Below, piece by piece: positions 49,114 through 58,409 of a stretch of 64,000 nt of DNA. Source of the DNA: Thalassospira marina (GTDB lineage: Bacteria > Pseudomonadota > Alphaproteobacteria > Rhodospirillales > Thalassospiraceae). The notes below the pieces were generated by a model. It made no database searches, had not been told where the DNA came from, and was given only the letters and a program-made list of their open reading frames with translations. The translations under genes and the position numbers were made by a program. The DNA lies in NCBI RefSeq assembly GCF_002844375.1, contig NZ_CP024199.1, positions 3,326,001-3,390,000 of the forward strand, read 5' to 3'. Within the stretch, counting starts at the first letter, position 1. Every line of letters begins with the position of its first letter.

Positions 49114-51198
49114 GTGCCTCCCTCATCCGCTATTTCCCAAACCGGTTCCGCAACTTCCCAATCTGGCCTGTCAGGCCATTCTACGCAGCCACCGCGCTGT
49201 GCAGCACTTGTTGGCCCCTATTCATCGGGCAAAAGCAGCCTGCTTGAAAGCCTGCTGGCCTTTTCTGGCACCCTGCACCGAAAAGGATCCATCCGCGAGG
49301 GCACGACCATCGCCGATAGCAATGCCGAAGCCCGCAGCCGACAAATGAGCATTGAGCCGACGATTGCCAGAACCACCTATCTTGACGAAGAATGGCATTT
49401 CATTGATTGCCCCGGTTCGGTCGATTTCGCGCAGGACAGCCGCGACGCCGTGATGGTGTGTGACGTTGCCATTGTCGTTGTCGAAGCAGACAGTGAAAAA
49501 ATGGTCACGGCCGCACCGATCCTGCAATTTCTGGATCACAACCGTATTCCGCATCTGGTTTTCATCAACAAAACCGATAATTCAGGCTGCCGTATCCGCA
49601 ACAGCCTTGCCGCCCTGCAGGAACTGACAAGCCGCCCGCTGGTTTTGCGCGAAATCCCCCTGCGTGACAAAGGCGAAAACGAAGCCATTACCGGCTTTGT
49701 CGATCTGGTATCCGAGCGGGCCTATGAATATTGCGAAGATGGCAGCCCGTCGCGCCTGATCGCCCTGCCCACCCAAAACCGGACTGACGAAACCAGCGCC
49801 CGCGACACCCTGCTTGAACAGCTTGCCGATTTTGACGACAGCCTGCTTGAACAAATCCTCGATGACCACACTCCGGCAAATAACGATATTTACGCAAGCC
49901 TTGGCCGCGATCTTGCCGATGATCTGATCGTGCCGGTCTTTTTTGGTTCTGGCGAACATGATCATGGCATTCGCCGCCTGTTCAAAGCACTGCGCCACGA
50001 GGCCCCGGGGCCGGAAGTTGCTGCCTACCGCCTGGGCATTGACCCGTCATCAGGCAATTGCGCCACCCAGATTTTCAAAACATTTCACCTGCCCCACGAG
50101 GGCCGGTTTTGCATTGGCCGTGTTCTGGCCGGTACATTGCGCCAGGGCGATGCATTGGGGCAGGACCACGCAACGGGCCTTTGCACCCTGTTTGGCAACC
50201 GTCATGATAAAATCGACCAGGCGCAAACAGGCTGTGTCATTGGCCTGCCACGCATGAACCATGCCCGCACCGGTATGCTTCTGGGCGCACAGGGGCAATC
50301 ATCGCTGGACCTATGGCCAGCCCCGTTACCCCCGCTTTATCAATTGGCACTGGTGGTCAACAAACCGGGCGATGATGTCAAACTCAACGAAGCCCTGCGC
50401 CACTTATGCGAACAGGACCGATCCCTTTCCGTTATGCATCATGACCAAAGCGGCCAACTGGTTTTGCAGGGCCAGGGCGATATCCACCTGCAACTGGTAT
50501 TGGCCCAGCTTGCCGAACGCTATCATCTTGATATCGGCACAATGGCGGTTGCCACCGGTTTTCAGGAAACCATCCGCACCGCGTTCGAGGCCCATGGCCG
50601 CTATAAAAAACAAAGTGGCGGCCACGGCCAGTTTGGCGATGTCAAATTAACTGCCCGCCCGCTTGCCCGCGGTAGCGGGTTTGAATTTGTCGATGCCATA
50701 GTGGGCGGTGCTATCCCCCGGCAATATATTGGCGCGGTTCAAAAAGGCATCGTCGATGCCCTGCGCACCGGCCCGCTGGGTTTTCCTGTTATTGATTTGC
50801 AGGTCACCCTGACCGATGGCGCCTTTCACGCCGTTGACAGTTCCGACCAGGCCTTTCAAATGGCCGGGCGCCTTGCAATTGCCGACGGGCTGAAAAATGC
50901 GGGCACAACCCTTTTGGAACCGGTTGATAGCGTAACCTTTATTGTGCCGGTCAGTTGCACATCCAGGGCACAACGCCTGATCAGTTCACGCCGTGGTCAG
51001 ATCCTGGGTTTCAATGCCCGTGAAGGCTGGCCGGGATGGGATGAAATCCAGGCGAACATGCCCGGCAGCGAAACCCGCGACATGATCCTGGAATTACGTT
51101 CCATTACACTGGGCACCGGGTTTTTCACCCGCGAATTTTCCCATATGCAGGAAATTTCAGGCAAGGCCGCCGATGCCGCCCTGAAACGCGAAGCATGA
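49114..51198 (+). CDS. Elongation factor G-like GTPase (EF-G paralogue)
   Basis: 694 residues from GTG 49114, which has AAGGAG 6 bases upstream; ATG 49087 would lie before that ribosome site. GTPase motifs: G1 GPYSSGKS (34-41), G3 DCPGSVDF, G4 NKTD. All EF-G domains up to the C-terminus are present (QSGGHGQFGDV of domain IV, FTREFSHMQE near the end). It is clearly divergent from housekeeping fusA: there is no str operon around it, so it is an EF-G2-type paralogue of uncertain role. Confidence 0.88.
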   Translation: MPPSSAISQTGSATSQSGLSGHSTQPPRCAALVGPYSSGKSSLLESLLAFSGTLHRKGSIREGTTIADSNAEARSRQMSIEPTIARTTYLDEEWHFIDCPGSVDFAQDSRDAVMVCDVAIVVVEADSEKMVTAAPILQFLDHNRIPHLVFINKTDNSGCRIRNSLAALQELTSRPLVLREIPLRDKGENEAITGFVDLVSERAYEYCEDGSPSRLIALPTQNRTDETSARDTLLEQLADFDDSLLEQILDDHTPANNDIYASLGRDLADDLIVPVFFGSGEHDHGIRRLFKALRHEAPGPEVAAYRLGIDPSSGNCATQIFKTFHLPHEGRFCIGRVLAGTLRQGDALGQDHATGLCTLFGNRHDKIDQAQTGCVIGLPRMNHARTGMLLGAQGQSSLDLWPAPLPPLYQLALVVNKPGDDVKLNEALRHLCEQDRSLSVMHHDQSGQLVLQGQGDIHLQLVLAQLAERYHLDIGTMAVATGFQETIRTAFEAHGRYKKQSGGHGQFGDVKLTARPLARGSGFEFVDAIVGGAIPRQYIGAVQKGIVDALRTGPLGFPVIDLQVTLTDGAFHAVDSSDQAFQMAGRLAIADGLKNAGTTLLEPVDSVTFIVPVSCTSRAQRLISSRRGQILGFNAREGWPGWDEIQANMPGSETRDMILELRSITLGTGFFTREFSHMQEISGKAADAALKREA

Positions 51199-51342
51199 AA
51201 CGCGGCTTTGCCGCCCAGTAATAGATTTGATCTATCTTCAAACATTAAAGTACTGATTGGCATTATCTTTTGTCGTGCAACATAATGTCGTCATCACACA
51301 GAAACATGTGGCGCAAGCCCGAACGAAAGCCAGGAGAACATC

Positions 51343-51813
51343 ATGCAGATTGATATTGGTATTAACGAACAGAACCGTACCGAAATTGCATCGGGTCTTG
51401 GCCGGGTGCTGGCGGATTCCTATGCCCTGTATCTGAAAACACACAATTTCCACTGGAACGTGACGGGGCCGATGTTCCAGACCCTGCACACCATGTTTGA
51501 ACAGCAATATACCGAACTTGCCACCGCTGTTGACGAACTGGCCGAACGTATCCGTTCCCTTGGCGCCTATGCACCGGGCAGCTTTTCCGCCTATTCCGAG
51601 CTTAGCTCGATCACCGAGGAAAAAGGTGTTCCCGCCGCCAAGGAAATGATCAAGCAGCTGGTTGAAGGCCACGAAACCGTGATCAAAACCGCCCGCGCAC
51701 TTTATCCGCTATGTGATGAAGCCGACGATGATGCCACGGCCGACCTTCTGACCCAGCGCATCCAGACCCATGAAAAAACCGCCTGGATGCTGCGTTCGCT
51801 TCTTGAAGGCTAA
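51343..51813 (+). CDS. dps: Dps-type ferritin-like DNA-protection protein
   Basis: 156 residues with AGGAG before ATG. Dps features: LADSYALYLKTHNFHWNVTG with the ferroxidase His, then LHTMFEQQYTELATAVDELAERIR. It stores iron and consumes hydrogen peroxide while protecting DNA. Probable OxyR target, given oxyR 11 kb away. Single gene, with its own terminator. Confidence 0.93.
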   Translation: MQIDIGINEQNRTEIASGLGRVLADSYALYLKTHNFHWNVTGPMFQTLHTMFEQQYTELATAVDELAERIRSLGAYAPGSFSAYSELSSITEEKGVPAAKEMIKQLVEGHETVIKTARALYPLCDEADDDATADLLTQRIQTHEKTAWMLRSLLEG

Positions 51814-51860
51814 GCAAACCTGCAATTCACACCCTGATATTGGCTTTAACAGGCCGAATG

Positions 51861-51892
51861 AACGGTCCCGCCAGATGGCGGGGCCGTTTTTT
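51861..51892 (+). terminator. Intrinsic terminator of dps
   Basis: AACGGTCCCGCC (51861-51872) with GGCGGGGCCGTT (51877-51888), loop AGAT, then T run. Confidence 0.9.
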
Positions 51893-52048
51893 ATTCATCC
51901 CATCTGGGACATTTTACGTATCAGGTAGAGCAGGCTCCGACCAAAACCTCACCCGCCCCTCACCGAGGCGTGACTTGCCCAAATCGCTTTTTGGCGGAAT
52001 TCTAGAAAGCAACGGCGTACGCCAATTGTAGTGAACAGGAGAAGACCA

Positions 52049-53017
52049 ATGCTGATCAAACGCAAGCGCGGCTGGGAATTGCCAGAAAGCGCGGTGACGC
52101 CGGAAGCGATTTATCGCAATCGCCGCAATTTCATCAAGGGCATTGCGGCAGGCACCCTTGGCGCGGCAGCAACGGCCCTTCCTGTTGGCCGTGCCTTTGC
52201 CCAGGCCGCCATGCCCGATGGTGACCTTTACCCTGCCAAACGCAACGATGCCTATAAGGTTGACCGCGACATAACCCCCAAGGCCAAGGCAACCGGCTAT
52301 AACAATTTCTATGAATTTGGCTCGCACAAATTCATTGCCGAGGCCGCACAGGCCCTCAAGACATCGCCCTGGACGGTCAAAATTGATGGCATGGTTGAAA
52401 AACCAATGGAAATCGATTTCGAAGACCTCGTGCGCAAAATGCCGCTGGAAGAACGTGTCTATCGTTTCCGCTGCGTTGAGGCCTGGGCCATGACCGTGCC
52501 CTGGACCGGTTTCCCGCTGAAGGCACTGGTTGATTTTGCCAAACCGATGTCAGGCGCAAAATATATCGAAATGGAAACCGCCTCGCAGGAAGATACCATG
52601 CCGGGCCTTAAACAGTTCTGGTATCCGTGGCCCTATGTCGAAGGCCTGACGATGGCCGAGGCCACCAATGAACTGACCATGATCGCCACCGGCCTTTATG
52701 GCGAACCCATTCCCAAACAGAACGGCGCGCCGCTGCGTTTGGTAACACCCTGGAAATACGGCTTTAAAAACATCAAATCGATTGTGCGCTTTACCTTCAC
52801 CGACAAACGCCCGGTCGGTTACTGGGAACGCATCGCCGACAACGAATATGGTTTCTGGGCCAATGTGAACCCCAAGGTTCCCCATCCGCGCTGGAGCCAG
52901 GCGCAGGAACGCCTGCTGTCCAATGGCGAGGAAGTCCCGACCCAGCTTTATAACGGTTATGCCGATTATGTTGCCGATATCTATAAAGGCATGGATGACG
53001 AAAAACTGTTCATGTAA
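52049..53017 (+). CDS. msrP: Protein-methionine-sulfoxide reductase catalytic subunit MsrP
   Basis: 322 residues from ATG 52049 with AGGAG upstream. Twin-arginine signal (NRRNFIKGIAAG then ALPVGRAFA). The molybdopterin cofactor ligand is Cys142 in FRCVEAWAM. This periplasmic enzyme repairs oxidised methionines, receiving electrons from the membrane haem protein MsrQ. No msrQ gene is adjacent: the next gene is a cupin. The family is certain; the absence of msrQ here is notable. Confidence 0.94.
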   Translation: MLIKRKRGWELPESAVTPEAIYRNRRNFIKGIAAGTLGAAATALPVGRAFAQAAMPDGDLYPAKRNDAYKVDRDITPKAKATGYNNFYEFGSHKFIAEAAQALKTSPWTVKIDGMVEKPMEIDFEDLVRKMPLEERVYRFRCVEAWAMTVPWTGFPLKALVDFAKPMSGAKYIEMETASQEDTMPGLKQFWYPWPYVEGLTMAEATNELTMIATGLYGEPIPKQNGAPLRLVTPWKYGFKNIKSIVRFTFTDKRPVGYWERIADNEYGFWANVNPKVPHPRWSQAQERLLSNGEEVPTQLYNGYADYVADIYKGMDDEKLFM

Positions 53018-53131
53018 TCGCCATTTCGCGTTTTAAACGCATGGCTGCTTTGTAAGGGTCGGCTTTGTGCCGGCCCTTCGTTCTGGTTTATGTTGCGCGC
53101 AATCCCCACAACCGGAACGGAGGGTTCCTTC

Positions 53132-53491
53132 ATGCCCGACGCATCACTGGCAAATCTTTTTGCCGCACTTCCCGACGCCAAAAACAGCGAAATCTTTGAC
53201 GAAATCCTGCGCTCGCCCTGCCTGCGCATCGAACGGATCGTTTCACACGGCCAATCCTCGCCCGCAACCGGCTGGTATGACCAACAACCTGCCGAATGGG
53301 TCATTTTACTCAGCGGCAGTGCCGAAATCCTGTTTGAAGGCGAACCAAAGGGCCATGTCCTGAAACCGGGTGACCACCTTTATATCCCGCCGGGATGCCG
53401 GCATCGCGTGGTCTGGACGGAAAAAGACACCGACACCGTCTGGCTGGCTGTTTTCTTTGACGGGCGCGGCGTGCATTACAACGCTGCCTGA
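53132..53491 (+). CDS. Cupin-domain protein
   Basis: 119 residues from ATG 53132 with GGAGGG upstream. A single cupin barrel: EWVILLSGSAEILFEGE, then LKPGDHLYIPPGCRHRV, which keep the metal-binding Gly/His pattern only partly. It resembles small cupins of the phosphoribosylaminoimidazole-carboxamide or phage-type families; substrate unknown. Confidence 0.85.
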   Translation: MPDASLANLFAALPDAKNSEIFDEILRSPCLRIERIVSHGQSSPATGWYDQQPAEWVILLSGSAEILFEGEPKGHVLKPGDHLYIPPGCRHRVVWTEKDTDTVWLAVFFDGRGVHYNAA

Positions 53492-53522
53492 TCCCGATCC
53501 GGCAATTTCGCCGCTCAGTCAC

Positions 53523-53560
53523 AAAAAGGGCCGCACCCTCAAACAGGCGCAGCCCTTTTT
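53523..53560. terminator. Bidirectional terminator between cupin gene and uvrB
   Basis: AAAAAGGGC (53523-53531) with GCCCTTTTT (53552-53560). It has A before and T after, so it works for both convergent genes. Confidence 0.85.
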
Positions 53561-53601
53561 AAATACCAAGCATCACGCCGGCCTTAAACCGGCGGTACAC
53601 T

Positions 53602-55749
53602 TTACGGCCCCTTGCGACGACGGCCCTTATATTTCGGCTTGTTTGCCGATTTGGAACCCGGCCCCGCCGCACCATCCTTTAACGAAATGTCGCGTGCCAT
53701 CGGCCCGGCTTCTGCAAGGCCCAGTTCCTGGTTTTCAAGGCGTTTCACCTCGTCACGCAGGCGGGCGGCTTCTTCAAATTCAAGGTCGGCTGCCGCCGCA
53801 CGCATGCGTTTTTCAAGTTCATCGATATGGGCCCGCAAATTGTGCCCGATCATCACATCGCCCGAAACGCCGGTATCGACGGTGACATAATCCTGCTCGG
53901 CGACACTTTCGATCACATCATGGATACGGCTGCGGATCGATGCCGGGGTAATGCCGTGCTCCTCGTTATAGGCAATCTGCTTTTCGCGGCGGCGGTTGGT
54001 TTCGCCAATCGCATAATCCAGGCTGTCGGTCATTTTATCGGCATATAAAATAACCCGGCCTTCAAGGTTACGCGCGGCACGGCCAATCGTCTGTACCAGC
54101 GATGTTTTGGACCGCAAAAAACCTTCCTTGTCCGCATCCAAAATTGCCACCAGCGCACATTCGGGGATATCCAGCCCCTCACGCAACAGGTTGATGCCAA
54201 CCAGGACATCAAACACGCCCAGTCGCAAATCACGGATGATCTCGATACGCTCCAGCGTATCAATATCGGAATGCAGGTAACGCACCCGCACGCCATTTTC
54301 GTGCAGATATTCGGTCAAATCCTCGGCCATGCGCTTGGTCAGGGTGGTTACCAGCACGCGCTGGCTTTTCTGGGCGCAATCCTTGGCTTCGGCCAGCAGA
54401 TCATCCACCTGGGTTTCAACCGGGCGAATGATGCAAACCGGGTCAATCAGGCCGGTGGGGCGAATAACCTGTTCGGCAAAAACGCCGCCCGTCTGGTTAA
54501 TTTCCCATGGCCCCGGTGTTGCCGAAACAAACACGCTTTGCGGGCGCATGGCATCCCATTCTTCAAATTTCAGCGGCCGGTTATCCACGCAGCTTGGCAG
54601 GCGGAAGCCATGTTCGGCCAATGTAAATTTGCGATTATAGTCGCCCTTGAACATGCCGCCGATCTGCGGCACGGCAACGTGGCTTTCATCGACAAATAAC
54701 AGCGCGTTTTCGGGCAGATATTCAAACAGGGTGGGTGGCGGTTCGCCGGGGTTACGGCCCGAAAGCCAGCGGGAATAGTTTTCAATCCCCTTGCAGTGGC
54801 CCACCGTTTCCATCATTTCCAGATCAAACGTGGTGCGCTGCTCAATCCGTTCGGCTGCCAGCAATTTGCCTTCATTCTGAAATTGCGCCAGCCGGTCCTT
54901 CAATTCCTGCTTAATGCCATGCATCGCCTGCACCAGGGTCGGGCGCGGCGTCACATGGTGCGAATTTGCATAAACCGTGACGGAATCCATGCTGGCATAT
55001 TTATGCCCCGTCAGGGGGTCAAATTCGGTCAGTTCCTCGATCTCGTCGCCAAACATCGAAATCCGCCAGCCGCGATCTTCCGAGTGGGCCGGGAAAATTT
55101 CCAGAACGTCGCCTCGCACCCGGAATGTGCCGCGCGTAAAGGCCGCGTCATTGCGGGTATATTGCAATTCGACCAGGCGCTTCATGATGTCGTTGCGGTC
55201 AACTTCGTCCCCTACCGAAATGCGCTGCGTCATTTCCAAATAGGTTTCAACCGCACCAATACCGTAAATGCAGGAAACGGATGCCACGATGATACAGTCG
55301 TTACGCTCCAGAATGGCGCGGGTGGCGGCGTGGCGCATCCGGTCGATCTGTTCGTTAATCGAACTGTCTTTTTCAATATAGGTATCGGTGCGCGGCACAT
55401 AGGCTTCGGGCTGGTAATAGTCGTAATAGGAAACGAAATATTCCACCGCATTTTCCGGGAAGAAACTTTTCATCTCGGAATAAAGCTGTGCGGCCAGCGT
55501 TTTGTTCGGGGCCAGCACAAGGGCCGGACGCTGGGTTTTGGCAATGATATTGGCAATGGTGAATGTCTTGCCCGAACCGGTCACACCCAGCAGAACCTGG
55601 TCGCGCTCGCCCTGTCCGATGCCGTCATAAAGCTCGGAAATTGCCTGTGGCTGGTCGCCCGACGGTTCATATTCCGTCACCAGTTTAAACGCGCGCGATC
55701 CTTCGACCGGCGGGCGGCGTTTGGTCAAAAATTCCGGGAGTGCATTCAT
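53602..55749 (-). CDS. uvrB: Excinuclease ABC subunit B
   Basis: 715 residues from ATG 55749; a longer frame to 55821 has no ribosome site. Walker A GVTGSGKT at 55-62, YYDYYQPEAYVP beta-hairpin, DESHVAVPQ Walker B region, helicase motif VI QTIGRAARN, and the C-terminal UVR domain (ELEKRMRAAAADLEFEEAARLRD). Nucleotide-excision repair damage verification. A basic lysine/arginine tail is normal for alphaproteobacteria. Confidence 0.97.
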   Translation of the reverse strand: MNALPEFLTKRRPPVEGSRAFKLVTEYEPSGDQPQAISELYDGIGQGERDQVLLGVTGSGKTFTIANIIAKTQRPALVLAPNKTLAAQLYSEMKSFFPENAVEYFVSYYDYYQPEAYVPRTDTYIEKDSSINEQIDRMRHAATRAILERNDCIIVASVSCIYGIGAVETYLEMTQRISVGDEVDRNDIMKRLVELQYTRNDAAFTRGTFRVRGDVLEIFPAHSEDRGWRISMFGDEIEELTEFDPLTGHKYASMDSVTVYANSHHVTPRPTLVQAMHGIKQELKDRLAQFQNEGKLLAAERIEQRTTFDLEMMETVGHCKGIENYSRWLSGRNPGEPPPTLFEYLPENALLFVDESHVAVPQIGGMFKGDYNRKFTLAEHGFRLPSCVDNRPLKFEEWDAMRPQSVFVSATPGPWEINQTGGVFAEQVIRPTGLIDPVCIIRPVETQVDDLLAEAKDCAQKSQRVLVTTLTKRMAEDLTEYLHENGVRVRYLHSDIDTLERIEIIRDLRLGVFDVLVGINLLREGLDIPECALVAILDADKEGFLRSKTSLVQTIGRAARNLEGRVILYADKMTDSLDYAIGETNRRREKQIAYNEEHGITPASIRSRIHDVIESVAEQDYVTVDTGVSGDVMIGHNLRAHIDELEKRMRAAAADLEFEEAARLRDEVKRLENQELGLAEAGPMARDISLKDGAAGPGSKSANKPKYKGRRRKGP

Positions 55750-56168
55750 CAAAAACCTGCCTTCGTTTCTGTCCCTAGTTATAAGCCGGAATAAACACTT
55801 CGCAAGCCCCGCCCCTGACACATCCCGTCAGGAACTGTCAGCAGAACGGCAGGAGGAACATTTCGTCGCCAAAGGACTCGCCCACACTTTGTTTCGCTAG
55901 CGGCAAACAGGTAAAAGCGGATGCGCGTGAACCCGCCAAAAATGGCACAAAACCCGTTTAAAACCGGAACCAACTGCGGGTTAATGCGTTGAAATACCCA
56001 TTGTAACCCTGTGTCTTGCGACATTTTACATTTACGCATGGCGGCATCACCGCAAAGAACGCGCAAAAGCGCCAATTGGCCTTGAATTGAAATTGTGGCG
56101 GGCGTAGGGTCCGAACCGGAAGAACAAGAGTCTTTCCATTTCTCATTTCATTCCAGGGAAACAGACCA
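55750..56168. other. Intergenic region upstream of uvrB and aspC (divergent)
   Basis: These 419 bases separate two divergent starts, so both promoters are here. I saw no convincing hairpin or repeat. The ribosome site of aspC (CAGGGAAA) is near the right end. Confidence 0.5.
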
Positions 56169-57371
56169 ATGGCGTTTATTGCCGACCGTTTGAGCCGTAT
56201 CAAACCATCTCCTACCATTGCTGTCACCACCAAGGCTGCAGAACTCAAAGCTGCTGGCGTTGATGTCATCGGCCTTGGCGCAGGCGAGCCGGATTTCGAT
56301 ACCCCCGACAACATCAAAAATGCTGCGAAAGCCGCCCTTGACGCTGGCCAGACCAAATACACTCCGGTCGCTGGTACTCCGGCCCTTCGCAAAGCAATTG
56401 TTGCCAAGTTCAAACGCGAAAACGACCTGGAATACACTATCGACGAAATCACCGTTGGCTGTGGCGGCAAGCAGACGCTGTTTAATGCGCTGTTTGCAAC
56501 GCTGAACCCGGGTGACGAAGTTATCATTCCGGCACCTTACTGGGTATCCTACCCGGACATGACCCTGATGGCCGAAGGCGTGCCCGTCGTTGTTGAATGC
56601 CAGGAAGAAAACGACTTCAAAATCACCGCTGCCGAACTTGAAGCCGCAATTACGCCGAACACCAAATGGCTGGTTCTGAACTCGCCGTCCAACCCGACGG
56701 GTGCGGCCTATTCGCGCGCCGAACTGCGCGCGCTGGCTGATGTTCTGCTGAAACACGAACATGTTTATATCATGTCTGACGACATGTATGAGCACCTCGT
56801 CTATGACGGCTTTGAATTCACCACCATCGCCCAGGTCGAGCCGAAACTGAAGGCCCGCACCCTGACCTGCAATGGTGTATCGAAATCCTATGCCATGACC
56901 GGCTGGCGTCTTGGCTATGCTGCTGGCCCGGTTGAGCTGATTAAAGCAATCAACAAGGTTCAGTCGCAAAGCAGCACGCATACGTCTTCGATCAGCCAGG
57001 CTGCATCGATCGAAGCACTGAATGGCCCGCAGGACTTCCTCAAAGAACGCGCCGAAGTGTTCAAAGCCCGCCGCGACATGGTTGTGGAAAAGCTCAATGA
57101 ATGCGAAGGCCTGAGCTGCAAAAAGCCGGAAGGCGCATTCTATGTGTATCCGTCCTGTGCAGGTGCCATTGGCAAAACCACGCCGGATGGCAAAAAAATC
57201 GAAACCGACACCGATTTCGTAACCTACCTTCTCGAAGCTGAAGGCGTTGCTGCGGTTCAGGGTTCGGCTTTTGGTCTCGCACCTTATTTCCGTATTTCCT
57301 ATGCCACCTCGACCGAGGCACTGGAAGAAGCCTGCAAGCGTATCAATCGCGCTTGCGCTGCTTTGAAATAA
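56169..57371 (+). CDS. aspC: Aspartate aminotransferase (class I, PLP-dependent)
   Basis: 400 residues, the family length. The Schiff-base lysine is Lys239 in NGVSKSYAMTGWR. GAGEPDFDTP, NSPSNPTGA and the substrate arginine in YFRISYATS are visible. Transfers the amino group of aspartate to 2-oxoglutarate; type Ib of alphaproteobacteria may also use prephenate. Single gene with its own terminator. Confidence 0.95.
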   Translation: MAFIADRLSRIKPSPTIAVTTKAAELKAAGVDVIGLGAGEPDFDTPDNIKNAAKAALDAGQTKYTPVAGTPALRKAIVAKFKRENDLEYTIDEITVGCGGKQTLFNALFATLNPGDEVIIPAPYWVSYPDMTLMAEGVPVVVECQEENDFKITAAELEAAITPNTKWLVLNSPSNPTGAAYSRAELRALADVLLKHEHVYIMSDDMYEHLVYDGFEFTTIAQVEPKLKARTLTCNGVSKSYAMTGWRLGYAAGPVELIKAINKVQSQSSTHTSSISQAASIEALNGPQDFLKERAEVFKARRDMVVEKLNECEGLSCKKPEGAFYVYPSCAGAIGKTTPDGKKIETDTDFVTYLLEAEGVAAVQGSAFGLAPYFRISYATSTEALEEACKRINRACAALK

Positions 57372-57397
57372 GCATCGCTTTTTACGAATTGCACGAC

Positions 57398-57430
57398 AAA
57401 GCCCGGCAAACTTGCCGGGCTTTGTTTTTT
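57398..57430 (+). terminator. Intrinsic terminator of aspC
   Basis: AAAGCCCGGCAA (57398-57409) with TTGCCGGGCTTT (57412-57423), then GTTTTTT. Confidence 0.9.
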
Positions 57431-57485
57431 GGCGCATGATAAAACCCATAAATCAGTACGGAATAACCGATAATTCAGGAAAGCC

Positions 57486-58313
57486 ATGCCGGTTCAGGAT
57501 TTTATCGCTGCCATCGACGGTGTCCGCCTTGCCTGCCAGACCGTAACACCAGATACGGACACAGCAGAAATTGCGCCCGCCTTCCCGCACAATGCAGGTT
57601 CAGATGGCGATGCCCCCACCATCATCATGCTGCACGAGGCCCTGGGCACCATTCGCATGTGGCGCGATTTTCCACAAAGGCTGGCAAACGCAACCGGGCT
57701 TTCCTGCCTGGTCTATGAACGGCGCGGTCACGGCAAATCAGACCCGCAAACGGTGGTTCCGCGCCCGGTTGATTTCCATAACGAAGAAACCGACCGTTTC
57801 CTGCATGGCCTTATCACCAGCCTGAACCTGAAAAATCCCATCCTGTTTGGCCACAGCGACGGGGCAACCATTGCCCTTAAATATGCCGCCCGTTTCCCTG
57901 CCGTTCCCCGCGCCGTCATCAGCCTGGCCGCCCATGTTTTTGTCGAGGATGTCACCATCGATGGCATCGAAATGGCCGCGCAAACCTATGCCAATACAGA
58001 CTGGAAATCACGGCTGGAACGCCACCATTTCAGCCAGACCGATACCGTCTTTCGTGCCTGGGTCGATACCTGGCGCCAACCCGCCTTTCGCACCTGGCAA
58101 ATGATCGACGAACTCCCCGCCATCACCTGCCCCGCATTAATCCTGCAAGGCGATGACGACCAGTTTGGCAGCAATGACCAGGTCACCACCATCGCAAACC
58201 ATGTCAGCGGCCCCATCACCAGTCACATCATCCTCAATTGCGGGCACATCCCGCACCTGGAATCACCCGATAAAGTCCTCGAGTCGGTTCGTCACTTTCT
58301 GGACACCAATTGA
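57486..58313 (+). CDS. Alpha/beta-fold hydrolase
   Basis: 275 residues. Nucleophile elbow GHSDG, acid LILQGDDDQFG, histidine CGHIPHLE: full serine-hydrolase triad. HEALGTIRMWRDFP and ERRGHGKS are typical of the group. Substrate unknown; the family contains esterases, dehalogenases and peroxidases. It is convergent with asnB and 55 bases after the aspC terminator. Confidence 0.9.
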   Translation: MPVQDFIAAIDGVRLACQTVTPDTDTAEIAPAFPHNAGSDGDAPTIIMLHEALGTIRMWRDFPQRLANATGLSCLVYERRGHGKSDPQTVVPRPVDFHNEETDRFLHGLITSLNLKNPILFGHSDGATIALKYAARFPAVPRAVISLAAHVFVEDVTIDGIEMAAQTYANTDWKSRLERHHFSQTDTVFRAWVDTWRQPAFRTWQMIDELPAITCPALILQGDDDQFGSNDQVTTIANHVSGPITSHIILNCGHIPHLESPDKVLESVRHFLDTN

Positions 58314-58409
58314 TAATATTTTCAAACCATTAGCCAGATTTTCTCCGGACTGCCCCTAAATGCAACTGTCAACTATCAAAGTTTCTGGTCCCGGATAACC
58401 GCAGTCAAA

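Noticed and set aside
53370..53885. 171-codon plus-strand frame spanning the cupin end and uvrB end
   Set aside because: Crosses a bidirectional terminator and is out of frame with the cupin gene; no motif.
54796..55794. 332-codon plus-strand frame inside uvrB
   Set aside because: Antisense shadow of uvrB; no ribosome site and no domain.
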